Assembly: GCA_017993865.1 (NCBI GenBank)
Contig: JAGOLU010000002.1
Coordinates: 1 to 23,916, forward strand
DNA length: 23,916 nt
From: Candidatus Woesebacteria bacterium
GTDB taxonomy: Bacteria > Patescibacteriota > Microgenomatia > UBA1406 > GWC2-37-13
Direction of reading: 5' to 3'
Both the position numbers and the translations under genes were made by a program. Within the stretch, counting starts at the first letter, position 1; each line of letters opens with the position of its first letter. Positions 14,508-22,326 of this stretch are shown one piece after another. The notes beneath the pieces were generated by a model, which saw only the letters and a program-made list of their open reading frames with translations, was not told the origin of the DNA and searched no databases.

Positions 14508-16802
14508 ATGAATATGAAAAAGGTATCAATAATCGTGCCCTCTTTCAACAAGGAACAATTTGTCGTTGAGACTCTCAATAGCGTACTGAATCAGAGTTAT
14601 AAACATATTGAACTGATCGTTGTTGATGATGGATCAACCGATAATTCTCTCGAGAGAATTAAATCCATTCAGGATGGTAGGATACGATTGTTTCAAAATG
14701 ACCACAACCTTGGCATACCCGAGACTTTGAATAAAGGTTTGCAAGAGGCTACTGGAGAATACGTCTGTTTTTGTGGTTGTGATGACCTCTTCGAAAATGA
14801 AAAAATTGAACTACAAGTAAAATATCTCGAACAGAACCCCTCTACTTTGGCCGTGCTGAGCCAGGCTCAGCTTATAGATAATGTAGGCAATGACTCATTT
14901 TCGAAGGGCCGTCCTGATCTAGAAAATTTCAACTCCATCAAAAACAAGGATAGACATCAATGGTTGCGCTCATTTTTTGTTTATGACAACACCCTCTGTG
15001 CCTCAAGCATAATGTGTCAGCGGATAGCTTTGGAAGAATTCGGCGGATTCGATACTCGATTAACGCTCTTACAAGATCTTGATCTCTATGTCTACCTTTG
15101 CTCCCGTGGCAACATTTATGTATACCCGGAGAGGCTAGTCAAGTATAGGCTTTCACCAGGCAATGTCAGCAGTCTTACCGTCGGTAATGTCCTGGCCCAC
15201 ATGCATGAAAAGGTGCTCGTCTTGCAAAGATACACCCAGCTTGGCAATGTCGAACTAACTCAGGCATTCCCCGAACTCAACCCTGCGCTTTTAGAAGAAA
15301 GCACCTTCTATGACCGAATATACTCTATTGCGCTGTTTGCCTATCAATTAGGGACGAACGTGCACCAGCTCTTTGCGATACGAATACTCACAGACAACTT
15401 AATAAATCAAGATTTCAGCAACTATGTAAGAGAAAAATTCAACTTCACGTCTACACGATTACACAAGATGCTCTCGACTGCGGGCATCTTTAACATGATG
15501 TACCTTCGCATATTCTTAATAACTAGGATGAAAAGAGTATCCAGAAGGATGATAAACAAGGCTATTATGCTCATAACAAAGTCACCTCGTGACGCATATA
15601 GGGCTTTTCAGGCAATGCTGCTTCGTGTGGGGCTGTTCGGACCATATGTCTTCATTAAGAATACACTTAGCAGGTTTATGCGCAGAGAAGGTGTGTGGAC
15701 TATGCTGGCGTTACGTGTCTACCGACTCAGCATGATGGATGTCGTGAAATTCTACAAATCTACGTTCACTTCGGTGTATCTTCCGTGTTACTCAGAAGGT
15801 CACCTCAAAGACAAGCGCCGCTACAGTCAGCCGTCAATATTCAAGGTTGACTTTGACAATGTCGAGGTCGTTGGTGGATTAAGCTACATAATCAAGGGAT
15901 CTAAAGCTCATATAGATCTACATAACCAAATTGGGTTTGAAAGAGTAAGTCTGTTAAACGACCTTGTCTTAGCTCAAAATAACAACGAAGTAGTCCTTAA
16001 CTGCAGAGAACAAGAGTGTGTAATTAATCAGGGGGTTATGTTGTGTGGCACTGCAAGTTCAAACTACTTTCACTGGCTCACCGAGTTTATACCAAAACTA
16101 TCATTATTTTCAAAGACAGAATTGAATTCGCTTAATTTTATACTTGACGAAGATGTGGTGAAGTGCGCACCTTTGTTCGATAGCTTCCGGACACTGGTCA
16201 CCAATAATAACTACACGACAATAAAAAGGAGTTATAAGTATTCTGTAAACAAACTGACGTACCCTTCACTGCTAAGCTGGACCACAATCAACTTGAAACC
16301 AGGTTATAAATTGGAGCCTTTCGATTGCATAATATCAAAGCAAGCGGTTAGATTTTTAAGAAAATCGTATTTATCGAAAGCGAAACCCGTGGGAAAGCGA
16401 AGAATTTTCATTTCTCGTACAAATTCTACTAATCGCAAGTATAACGAGGAGGCAATTTTACCAATCATACAAAAATATGGTTTTGAGGTGTGTGCTCCAG
16501 AGAAGCTTACCTTTTCACAGCAAGTAAAACTATTCTCAGAAGCGAGCCACATCATTGGCGCTACAGGTGGTGGCATGACCAACATCGTCTTTGCACCTGC
16601 TTATGCAAAGATTCTTTGTTTGATAAGTTCTCAGCTAGACTTTACGGGATTTTCGACCATTGCAGGGATCCTGGGCCAAGACATGATATTTCTTGGAGGA
16701 AAGATGGCGCATGACAAGCGAATTCCCTATGAATATCAGAATGGATTCACCGTTGATGTTAAGTCTTTCGAATCTGCCGTGCTTCGGCTTGTCACAAAAT
16801 AA
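14508..16802 (+). CDS. Bifunctional glycosyltransferase: GT2 domain fused to GT61 (DUF563)
   Basis: A 764-residue two-domain protein. The N-terminal GT2 domain (about 1-240) shows VSIIVPSFNKEQF, VVDDGSTDNS (38-47), the nucleotide-sugar site CFCGCDDLF (87-95) and TRLTLLQDLDLY. A basic, partly hydrophobic middle (about 300-420, with ITRMKRVSRRM) may contact the membrane. The C-terminal part is a GT61/DUF563 transferase: GTASSNYFHWLTEFIPKL (about 514-531), RRIFISRTNSTNRKYNEE (about 631-648) and HIIGATGGGMTNIVFAPAYA (about 681-700). Two activities in one chain would let the protein add two successive sugars of a surface polysaccharide. The start could equally be the third codon (ATG at 14514). 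Its stop is 6 bp from the convergent aminotransferase gene. Confidence 0.9.
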   Translation: MNMKKVSIIVPSFNKEQFVVETLNSVLNQSYKHIELIVVDDGSTDNSLERIKSIQDGRIRLFQNDHNLGIPETLNKGLQEATGEYVCFCGCDDLFENEKIELQVKYLEQNPSTLAVLSQAQLIDNVGNDSFSKGRPDLENFNSIKNKDRHQWLRSFFVYDNTLCASSIMCQRIALEEFGGFDTRLTLLQDLDLYVYLCSRGNIYVYPERLVKYRLSPGNVSSLTVGNVLAHMHEKVLVLQRYTQLGNVELTQAFPELNPALLEESTFYDRIYSIALFAYQLGTNVHQLFAIRILTDNLINQDFSNYVREKFNFTSTRLHKMLSTAGIFNMMYLRIFLITRMKRVSRRMINKAIMLITKSPRDAYRAFQAMLLRVGLFGPYVFIKNTLSRFMRREGVWTMLALRVYRLSMMDVVKFYKSTFTSVYLPCYSEGHLKDKRRYSQPSIFKVDFDNVEVVGGLSYIIKGSKAHIDLHNQIGFERVSLLNDLVLAQNNNEVVLNCREQECVINQGVMLCGTASSNYFHWLTEFIPKLSLFSKTELNSLNFILDEDVVKCAPLFDSFRTLVTNNNYTTIKRSYKYSVNKLTYPSLLSWTTINLKPGYKLEPFDCIISKQAVRFLRKSYLSKAKPVGKRRIFISRTNSTNRKYNEEAILPIIQKYGFEVCAPEKLTFSQQVKLFSEASHIIGATGGGMTNIVFAPAYAKILCLISSQLDFTGFSTIAGILGQDMIFLGGKMAHDKRIPYEYQNGFTVDVKSFESAVLRLVTK

Positions 16803-16808
16803 ACACGA

Positions 16809-17912
16809 TCAGCTTGTTGAGATATGTTCATTAACCACACCGCAAACAAACTGCACTTCTTCTTCAGAAATCTCCGGGTAGATAGGTAGGGAAACAATAT
16901 TGGACATGATATGTTCTGCAACAGGGTATGATCCTTTGTTGTGTCCGAGATAGGCGTAACATTGCTGTAAATGAATGGGTACTGGATAGTGTATAAGAGA
17001 TTGGACACCCTTACCCTTCAGGTGTATTTGCAATGCGTTTCTGTCTTCTACTGATATTGGAAACACATGGTAGACAGAGGTTGCATCAGGTGGAATGAGC
17101 TGTGTTTTGACAGACTTGCTGAGATGTCGATTGTACCAACTCGCTACAATGCCTCTCTTCTCATTCCATTCGTCTAGTCTTTTAAGTTTCACGCTCAAAA
17201 CAGCGGCTTGAATCTCGTCTAGCCTTGTATTTGTACCGATTGTCTCATGGTGGTACTTCTCTCTCTGCCCATAATTTCTGAGCTGCTTAACTTTATCGGC
17301 CAACTCGCTATCGTTTGTCACCAGTGCACCACCATCACCATACGCACCTAGGTTCTTACCTGGATAGAAACTGAATACGCCGACATGACCAATATTTCCT
17401 ACTTTCTCGCCGTTGTATGTAGCGCCGTGCGCTTGACAAGCGTCCTCAATAACATAAAGTCCATGCGCACTCGCTAGTTGCATGACGTGTTTCATATTGA
17501 CTGGGCATCCATAGAGATGGACAGGGAGTATCGCCTTAGTGTGCTTTGTGATTGCTTCCTCTATCTTGTTTGTATCTATGAGAAATGTGTCCGGATCAGT
17601 ATCGATAAATACGGGTTTTGCTCCAACCTCTGTGATTGCTAATGTGGTGGCAATAAAGCTCTGAGTCGGTGTGATTACTTCATCTCCCTTCCCAATACCA
17701 AGAGCCTTCAAAGCAAGGATAAGCCCATCAGTACCTGAATTGACCCCATATACATGCTTGACACCGAGATATGTGGCGAGCTCGTTCTCAAATTTCAATA
17801 ACCGTGGACCTAATATGAAGTTTTGATTTTCTATCACATCAAGGATTGCAGCATCAACTTCTGCTTTTATGCTTTGGTATTGTCTCTGAAAATCAAGAAA
17901 GGGTATATTCAT
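16809..17912 (-). CDS. DegT/DnrJ/EryC1 sugar aminotransferase
   Basis: A 367-residue PLP enzyme of usual length. The PLP lysine is Lys186 in SFYPGKNLGAYGDGG; Asp157 in IEDACQAHGA stacks with the cofactor ring nitrogen; GVNSGTDGL (56-64) binds the phosphate. It transfers an amino group from glutamate to a keto-sugar nucleotide. The context, one base after a cupin ketoisomerase gene (TAATATG junction), matches QdtB/FdtB-type enzymes that make dTDP-3-amino-3,6-dideoxyhexoses. The sugar stereochemistry (Qui3N or Fuc3N) cannot be read from the sequence. It is co-transcribed with the cupin gene. Confidence 0.92.
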   Translation of the reverse strand: MNIPFLDFQRQYQSIKAEVDAAILDVIENQNFILGPRLLKFENELATYLGVKHVYGVNSGTDGLILALKALGIGKGDEVITPTQSFIATTLAITEVGAKPVFIDTDPDTFLIDTNKIEEAITKHTKAILPVHLYGCPVNMKHVMQLASAHGLYVIEDACQAHGATYNGEKVGNIGHVGVFSFYPGKNLGAYGDGGALVTNDSELADKVKQLRNYGQREKYHHETIGTNTRLDEIQAAVLSVKLKRLDEWNEKRGIVASWYNRHLSKSVKTQLIPPDATSVYHVFPISVEDRNALQIHLKGKGVQSLIHYPVPIHLQQCYAYLGHNKGSYPVAEHIMSNIVSLPIYPEISEEEVQFVCGVVNEHISTS

Positions 17913-17913
17913 A

Positions 17914-18318
17914 TTATTGCAAGATTAGGTCATTATAGCAGTCCGACGCTTCCCATTCTCCGTTCGCGTAATTGAGTAGTTGGGCATTTTTGGACAAACA
18001 CTTAAATGCATGTGTCACGTATGGCCCAACCTCTAAACGAATATACTCATCTGATTCTGCGTCGAGAACTATTTTTTTCAACTCTCCTGTATTAACATCC
18101 CGCAAAGCAACTTCTATTTTCCCTTTAATAAGCCCAAACCACTCCCTCCATTTTTTGTGGTAGTGATTACCCCGCACAACACCTTTCTCGCTAAAGGTGA
18201 CAAAGTATATCTGGCCGAACTGTTTGGCTGATTCAGGTAGATTTTTATTTCCCAAAAATACGACGAGGTCCCCCCTCTTGTCCGAAATTTTTTTAAAAAC
18301 ATTTACTTTAATGTCCAT
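17914..18318 (-). CDS. Cupin sugar 3,4-ketoisomerase (QdtA/FdtA/WxcM-like)
   Basis: A 134-residue single-domain cupin. FGQIYFVTFSEKGVVRGNHY is followed by HKKWREWFGLIKGKIEVALRD. His52 and His54 in RGNHYHK are at the position of the conserved RGxHAH motif of QdtA/FdtA isomerases, which convert dTDP-4-keto-6-deoxyglucose to the 3-keto form for transamination. The same cupin pattern occurs in WxcM and in the C-terminal domain of CapF, so the family is not fully certain; the adjacent aminotransferase makes 3,4-ketoisomerase the best reading. It is the first gene of a two-gene operon with a TATAAT box 7 nt before its ATG. Confidence 0.82.
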   Translation of the reverse strand: MDIKVNVFKKISDKRGDLVVFLGNKNLPESAKQFGQIYFVTFSEKGVVRGNHYHKKWREWFGLIKGKIEVALRDVNTGELKKIVLDAESDEYIRLEVGPYVTHAFKCLSKNAQLLNYANGEWEASDCYNDLILQ

Positions 18319-18325
18319 GAGCTAT

Positions 18326-18331
18326 ATTATA
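18326..18331 (-). promoter_or_regulatory. -10 box for the ketoisomerase-aminotransferase operon
   Basis: TATAAT on the minus strand, 7 nt before the ATG at 18318; the -35 is weak (TTAATC at 18349-18354, 17 bp away). The 61-bp gap 18319-18379 is shared by two divergent genes, the isomerase and the acyltransferase, suggesting coordinated control. Confidence 0.55.
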
Positions 18332-18379
18332 TAACATCCCTCTTCTGGGATTAAGTATTATTTTAAGTTTCTCATTCAT

Positions 18380-19081
18380 ATGCAATCAAAAGTCTCAGGC
18401 ACAAGTACGGTTGGAAAAAACGTCGATTTTGGCGCTAATGTCAAAATAGGAGAACATTGTAGGATAGGTAATAATGTGACATTGTACCCAGATACTGTGC
18501 TAGAAGATGGTGTCGTTATACTTGATGGTAGCGTCATTGGTAGACCACCTATTCCTACTCGTTCCATAGCACGTGCTGTTTCTAACAAGCTTTCTCCCAC
18601 AGTTGTTGGGGCTGGCTCGGTTGTAGGAGCAAACGCTGTGATATATCGGGGTGTTATGATAGGTAATGAGACATTAATTGGAGACTTATGTTCTATTCGT
18701 GAAGAGTGCACCATCGGAAATATGTGCATAATCTCACGTGCAGTGACGATAAACTACAACACAACGATAGGTAGTAGAGTTAAGGTTATGGATACTACAC
18801 ATCTCACAGGTAATATGGTGATTGAAGATGATGTTTTTATCAGCGTCTTAGTTTCTACAGCAAATGATAACAGCGTTGTAAAATCACACGGCCAGTCCAC
18901 CTATGGTTCACATGTGAAAGGACCTACTATTAGACAGTTTGCCACTATTGGTGAGGGAGCAATACTTTTACCTGGAGTTGAGATCGGAAAAGGTGCAATA
19001 GTTGCTGCGGGTGCAGTGGTGACGAAGAATGTAGATGCAGATACCACAGTGATGGGAATACCTGCAAAAGTAAGAATATAG
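18380..19081 (+). CDS. Left-handed beta-helix sugar N-acyltransferase
   Basis: A 233-residue hexapeptide-repeat protein. Imperfect (I/V)GxxxxI repeats run nearly end to end (GTSTVGKNVDFGANVKIGEH at the start, IGEGAILLPGVEIGKGAIVA near the end) and form a trimeric beta-helix. The C terminus VMGIPAKV is typical of sugar acyltransferases. DTTHLTGNMVIEDDVFIS and the TANDN loop occupy the place of the active-site region in WlbB/QdtC-type N-acetyltransferases. A segment near 55-80 (IGRPPIPTRSIARAV) interrupts the coils. It probably acylates the amino group made by the divergent aminotransferase; the acyl donor could be acetyl-CoA or, given the thiolase-reductase pair nearby, 3-hydroxybutyryl-CoA. 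Confidence 0.85.
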   Translation: MQSKVSGTSTVGKNVDFGANVKIGEHCRIGNNVTLYPDTVLEDGVVILDGSVIGRPPIPTRSIARAVSNKLSPTVVGAGSVVGANAVIYRGVMIGNETLIGDLCSIREECTIGNMCIISRAVTINYNTTIGSRVKVMDTTHLTGNMVIEDDVFISVLVSTANDNSVVKSHGQSTYGSHVKGPTIRQFATIGEGAILLPGVEIGKGAIVAAGAVVTKNVDADTTVMGIPAKVRI

Positions 19082-19103
19082 CTGACACATAACACTGATC
19101 TTG

Positions 19104-19751
19104 TTACACTTCCCCCAAAATCGCGTAAAAGTGAGTATTTTTCCACCTATTATATTTTGCAGGATATATGTCGAATGACCGAATATTTTTTAATCCTACA
19201 GATTTCAGAAGTTCCACTTCACTAGGTAGTCTTCTATAGTGTGAATAATAGTTCTTGGTCAGTTCCTTTGAATAACCTGACACGATTACATCTCCGTCAA
19301 TACCGAATTGGTTTTTTATGATTAGTTTTCCGCTAGGTTTTAGGTTATTTACATATTTCTTATAAATTTTCAGTATTTCTCGTCTAGAGAAATACTGGAC
19401 GATACCAAACATAGTAACCAAGTCGAATTGTTCTTTTGTAGTGAATAAGCTGATGTCTTCATTGACTATGGTGATACTCTTCGCCTTTTTGATATATTTT
19501 GTAAATTCTTTATAAGCATCTATTGCGGTAATTTGCGAAACTTGTTTGTATATTTTATTTACAATTAGTCCACTTCCGCTGCCAAGATCTAAGATCTTCG
19601 TATCTCTGTTAGTGTGTTCCAGTATGAATTTTGCATCTATGTCGGAGTGGTCATTTCCGGGATTTATCTTCACGTCGTATTGCTTGGGTTTCTGTGAGGC
19701 CATATCACGGAAAAACTCAAGAGATTGCGTGTTGGTTATGCGTTTCGCCAT
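19104..19751 (-). CDS. SAM-dependent class I methyltransferase
   Basis: A 215-residue methyltransferase. SAM-binding motif I is ILDLGSGSG (about 55-63), the acidic end of strand 2 is AIDAY, motif post-II is IVNEDISLF, and FDLVTMFGIVQYF is the strand-4 motif. The substrate is unknown. It is the last gene of a four-gene minus-strand set and overlaps the preceding cytidylyltransferase-like gene by 16 bp, so it probably methylates a product of that pathway, perhaps as a cap on a glycan or phospho-alcohol group. It ends 22 bp from the convergent acyltransferase gene. Confidence 0.87.
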   Translation of the reverse strand: MAKRITNTQSLEFFRDMASQKPKQYDVKINPGNDHSDIDAKFILEHTNRDTKILDLGSGSGLIVNKIYKQVSQITAIDAYKEFTKYIKKAKSITIVNEDISLFTTKEQFDLVTMFGIVQYFSRREILKIYKKYVNNLKPSGKLIIKNQFGIDGDVIVSGYSKELTKNYYSHYRRLPSEVELLKSVGLKNIRSFDIYPAKYNRWKNTHFYAILGEV

Positions 19752-20377
19752 TCTGAAACTAATTCGAGGACATTCTCATAGTCTTCATAGGTGTCGATAT
19801 CCCTCGCTTGAATTTTTAATCCTTTCATAGGTAAGTGTGTGCTTAACTGATCAAATACGTTTTTCTCAGTGTATTTCAGCTTCTTAGATTTTATACTTGC
19901 TGGGCCGGTCCACTCGTAACTTCCACCATCCTTTGAAAAGGAAATAATATCGCCATCTTGATTCAAAGTTACATACACACCATCTTCCGATGACTTATCA
20001 CTATATGCAATATATTCTCCTTCATACTCCAAGCATTTTGCCGCATCTTCCGGATGTACCACAAGGTCACCGTCCCATTCAATCACATATTCATTTGCGT
20101 ACTGAGAACCTAGAAAAAAGCTGGCTCCCGTTTTAGTTTCAAAGTATCTGTGATTATATACAAATATTACATCTTTTCGATACTTTGTCACCTCTTTTAT
20201 TACGTCCTCAGCCTGATAGCCAATTACGATCCTTAAGTCTTCAACATCTTTAAAAAGTTCGAGTTGCCAAGCTATCAGGGTTCTTCCACAGATATCAACA
20301 AGAGCTTTGGTTTTCCCAAGCCCCAGCCTAGAACCTATACCCGCACAACTCAAGACAAGTGTTTTAGTAGTTTGCAT
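19736..20377 (-). CDS. Nucleotidyltransferase, LicC/PntC-like (probable cytidylyltransferase)
   Basis: A 213-residue sugar/alcohol-phosphate nucleotidyltransferase fold. The nucleotide-binding loop is CAGIGSRLGLGKTK (11-24, with Arg17 and Lys24), and the metal site is EWDGDLVV (Asp102, Asp104). LicC-type members activate phosphocholine or similar phospho-alcohols with CTP, and related enzymes activate phosphonates or sugar phosphates, so the substrate is open. The neighbouring CDP-glycerol-type transferase and HAD phosphatase favour a CDP-alcohol. The ATG at 20377 fits the conserved N terminus (TKTLVLSCAG). The upstream in-frame extension to 20452 would lie entirely inside the HAD gene and is not preferred; even so the genes overlap by 28 bp. 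Confidence 0.85.
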   Translation of the reverse strand: MQTTKTLVLSCAGIGSRLGLGKTKALVDICGRTLIAWQLELFKDVEDLRIVIGYQAEDVIKEVTKYRKDVIFVYNHRYFETKTGASFFLGSQYANEYVIEWDGDLVVHPEDAAKCLEYEGEYIAYSDKSSEDGVYVTLNQDGDIISFSKDGGSYEWTGPASIKSKKLKYTEKNVFDQLSTHLPMKGLKIQARDIDTYEDYENVLELVSEWRNA

Positions 20378-20949
20378 AATGCTTTTTCTGAAAATACTGA
20401 ATAATCTGCGACAGACAATACGCTTTTCGAGGGTGCGTGTGTTATACCACATGCTATCGAAACATCCGCAATTCTCATTCCCTCTGCATCATTGTTTCCT
20501 TCCCCAATCGCTACCACTTCGTATCCTTTCTTTTGATACTCCTTTATAACATCTTCTTTCTTTAGTATGCTAATGATTTTTTTTACTGAATTATCTTCGA
20601 CGAGAGCGCTAGAAGCGTAGCTCTTGCATCCGATTTTTGCTAATAGCTTCTTAACCCAACAGTCAAGATTACCCGTTGCGATAATACATTGACCTGGGTG
20701 ACTTTTCATGAATAAGTGTAGCTCTGGATATAGCTCTATCTTTTCAAGAAGAAAGTTTATCTCGTCCACAGGTAATTTACCTAGAATATGCACTCGCCGA
20801 ATAAAACTTTCTATAAAGGGGATGTTTCCTGCGATCGTTTCTTTTGTCAGACTCTCAATATCATCTTTTATATCGAAGTGGTTTGCAATTATTGGTAAAG
20901 CTTCTTTTTTAGTAACCGTACCATCGAGATCGAAAATGAAAAGTCTCAT
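20350..20949 (-). CDS. HAD-superfamily phosphatase (SerB-like)
   Basis: A 199-residue haloacid dehalogenase-type hydrolase. Motif I is FIFDLDGT with nucleophile Asp7 and acid/base Asp9, motif II is IIATGN, and motif IV is GEGNNDAEG, where the usual GDGxND begins with GEG. A helical cap lies between motifs I and II, as in phosphoserine-phosphatase-like members. It would remove or transfer phosphate on a small metabolite. It overlaps the upstream polymerase gene by 4 bp (ATGA) and the downstream nucleotidyltransferase by 28 bp, implying translational coupling and a shared pathway. The substrate is unknown. Confidence 0.87.
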   Translation of the reverse strand: MRLFIFDLDGTVTKKEALPIIANHFDIKDDIESLTKETIAGNIPFIESFIRRVHILGKLPVDEINFLLEKIELYPELHLFMKSHPGQCIIATGNLDCWVKKLLAKIGCKSYASSALVEDNSVKKIISILKKEDVIKEYQKKGYEVVAIGEGNNDAEGMRIADVSIACGITHAPSKSVLSVADYSVFSEKALCKLLKHLS

Positions 20950-22250
20950 AGTATGGTTTTGGCAATATACTTATATATCATATCACTGGCCAGTTGTTTA
21001 TTTTGAGGTATAAGGTATTTTTGAGTAAAACGGTCCCTATTAGATGACAGGTAGTCATCACCGCGAATAATCACTCGCTCAATAAATCTTTCGACCTCCA
21101 ACCTGTTCGAGGCCTCATACATTAGATCGTATACGAGTTTTCCATACTCGTTAAATTTGTTCCCTGTGTTTGCGTTCTTAGCTAAGAACAGGTGTGGTTT
21201 GTTTAAGTACATATACTCCGAAATGAAGGAAATGCTGTCGAGAATCAACCCATCAGAATGAATAAATAATTCCAGATACTCCCCTTCTTCTAACTGTGTG
21301 TTGCCTCCATTCTTCCATAAATTCCTGTACTGAGTTATTCTAGATTCACTCCAACCTTTTTCTTGTTTCAATTTCATCCAAAGCAAGGGATGAGGTTTAA
21401 GTGCAAACTGCAGTTTATGTTTGTATTTATCTGCAAGCTCTAACATGCTCTCCGAGTATATTTCAAACGTAGAATACCCAAGCTCGAGACTATTGTCTTC
21501 AATAGTATGGTGTGGTGCCCAGATAACTTTTTTAAGCTGCTTACCAACCTTCTTCCAAGGATCTCTTGAATTGTGCTCATTTCCAATAAAAATATCGCAC
21601 TTTGGATAGCCAGTCACAACAGTATTCATTCCTTTGTTATATGCGTATTTGATTGCCATTTTTTGATGAAGCTGTGATGGAAGAAAGTGCCGCCACAAAA
21701 CATTATGGAATTGTTGATTAAATTGCAGGTTTTGAATATTCGCAGCATATATGCCATAAGGCACATAACAGGTCAACGAATCTTTCCAAAAGTGATCAAT
21801 GGAGTAATCCGCTTCTGTGAGACTGTGTGGGTTAGTGAAAAAAACAATGTCTGGATTGAATTTCGTTTTTATGTCGATGTATTCGTCTTTCTCCTCATCG
21901 TATGCAACAAAACTGTTATACATATCGTCACAAAAGAGTTTTTTCGTCTCTTCCAGTGTTTTCATCATCTCTGCCTTTCCATAAAGCGTATATGGAGCAA
22001 TGATTATTTGAGTGTTAAATCTCTTGTCTGACTTAAATTTTCTATAAAGCCTCTCGTAAGGCCAAACTGAACCGTGAATTAATATAAAAATTACATTGAT
22101 TTGTTCACCTCTTTTCGCCTTTTTCTTTATTTCAGAGACTATCTTTAAGCCATGTAAATACTGGCTGACAATAAACCTTATCTTCAGAAAGAGGCCCTCT
22201 ACTCCAGCCTTGCTAGAAATTAGGTTATGAGGATTTTGATTGTTTTCCAT
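20946..22250 (-). CDS. CDP-glycerol:glycerophosphotransferase-like protein (TagB/TagF family)
   Basis: A 434-residue GT-B fold protein resembling teichoic-acid glycerophosphotransferases, which transfer a polyol phosphate from a CDP-alcohol to a membrane-bound acceptor. The C-terminal half shows the family landmarks: VIWAPHHT, QFALKPHPLLW, HSDGLILDSISFISEYMYLN and KPHLFL. The N-terminal part (NVIFILIHGSVWPYERLY) is the Rossmann-like acceptor domain. No transmembrane helix is evident; these enzymes attach peripherally to the inner membrane face. An in-frame ATG lies at 22274, but a TAGAAT box (22265-22270) overlaps it, so the ATG at 22250 is preferred. It is the first of four overlapping genes, the next three being a phosphatase, a cytidylyltransferase-like enzyme and a methyltransferase. 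Assignment to the broad family is good; the exact alcohol is unknown. Confidence 0.8.
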   Translation of the reverse strand: MENNQNPHNLISSKAGVEGLFLKIRFIVSQYLHGLKIVSEIKKKAKRGEQINVIFILIHGSVWPYERLYRKFKSDKRFNTQIIIAPYTLYGKAEMMKTLEETKKLFCDDMYNSFVAYDEEKDEYIDIKTKFNPDIVFFTNPHSLTEADYSIDHFWKDSLTCYVPYGIYAANIQNLQFNQQFHNVLWRHFLPSQLHQKMAIKYAYNKGMNTVVTGYPKCDIFIGNEHNSRDPWKKVGKQLKKVIWAPHHTIEDNSLELGYSTFEIYSESMLELADKYKHKLQFALKPHPLLWMKLKQEKGWSESRITQYRNLWKNGGNTQLEEGEYLELFIHSDGLILDSISFISEYMYLNKPHLFLAKNANTGNKFNEYGKLVYDLMYEASNRLEVERFIERVIIRGDDYLSSNRDRFTQKYLIPQNKQLASDMIYKYIAKTIL

Positions 22251-22264
22251 ACTGATACGACCAC

Positions 22265-22293
22265 ATTCTAACATCTGGACTTTTTAGGCACAA
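22265..22293 (-). promoter_or_regulatory. Promoter of the four-gene polyol-phosphate-like operon
   Basis: TTGTGC (22288-22293, minus) and TAGAAT (22265-22270) are 17 bp apart. The ATG at 22250 follows 14 nt after the -10 box, giving a leader of roughly 7 nt. It is the only good promoter seen for the four overlapping genes. Confidence 0.6.
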
Positions 22294-22326
22294 GAAAAGT
22301 GAGTATGTACATTGCTGCTATACTTC

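Noticed and set aside
20377..20452. 25-codon upstream extension of the nucleotidyltransferase
   Set aside because: It lies wholly inside the HAD gene, and the conserved fold begins at the internal ATG at 20377.
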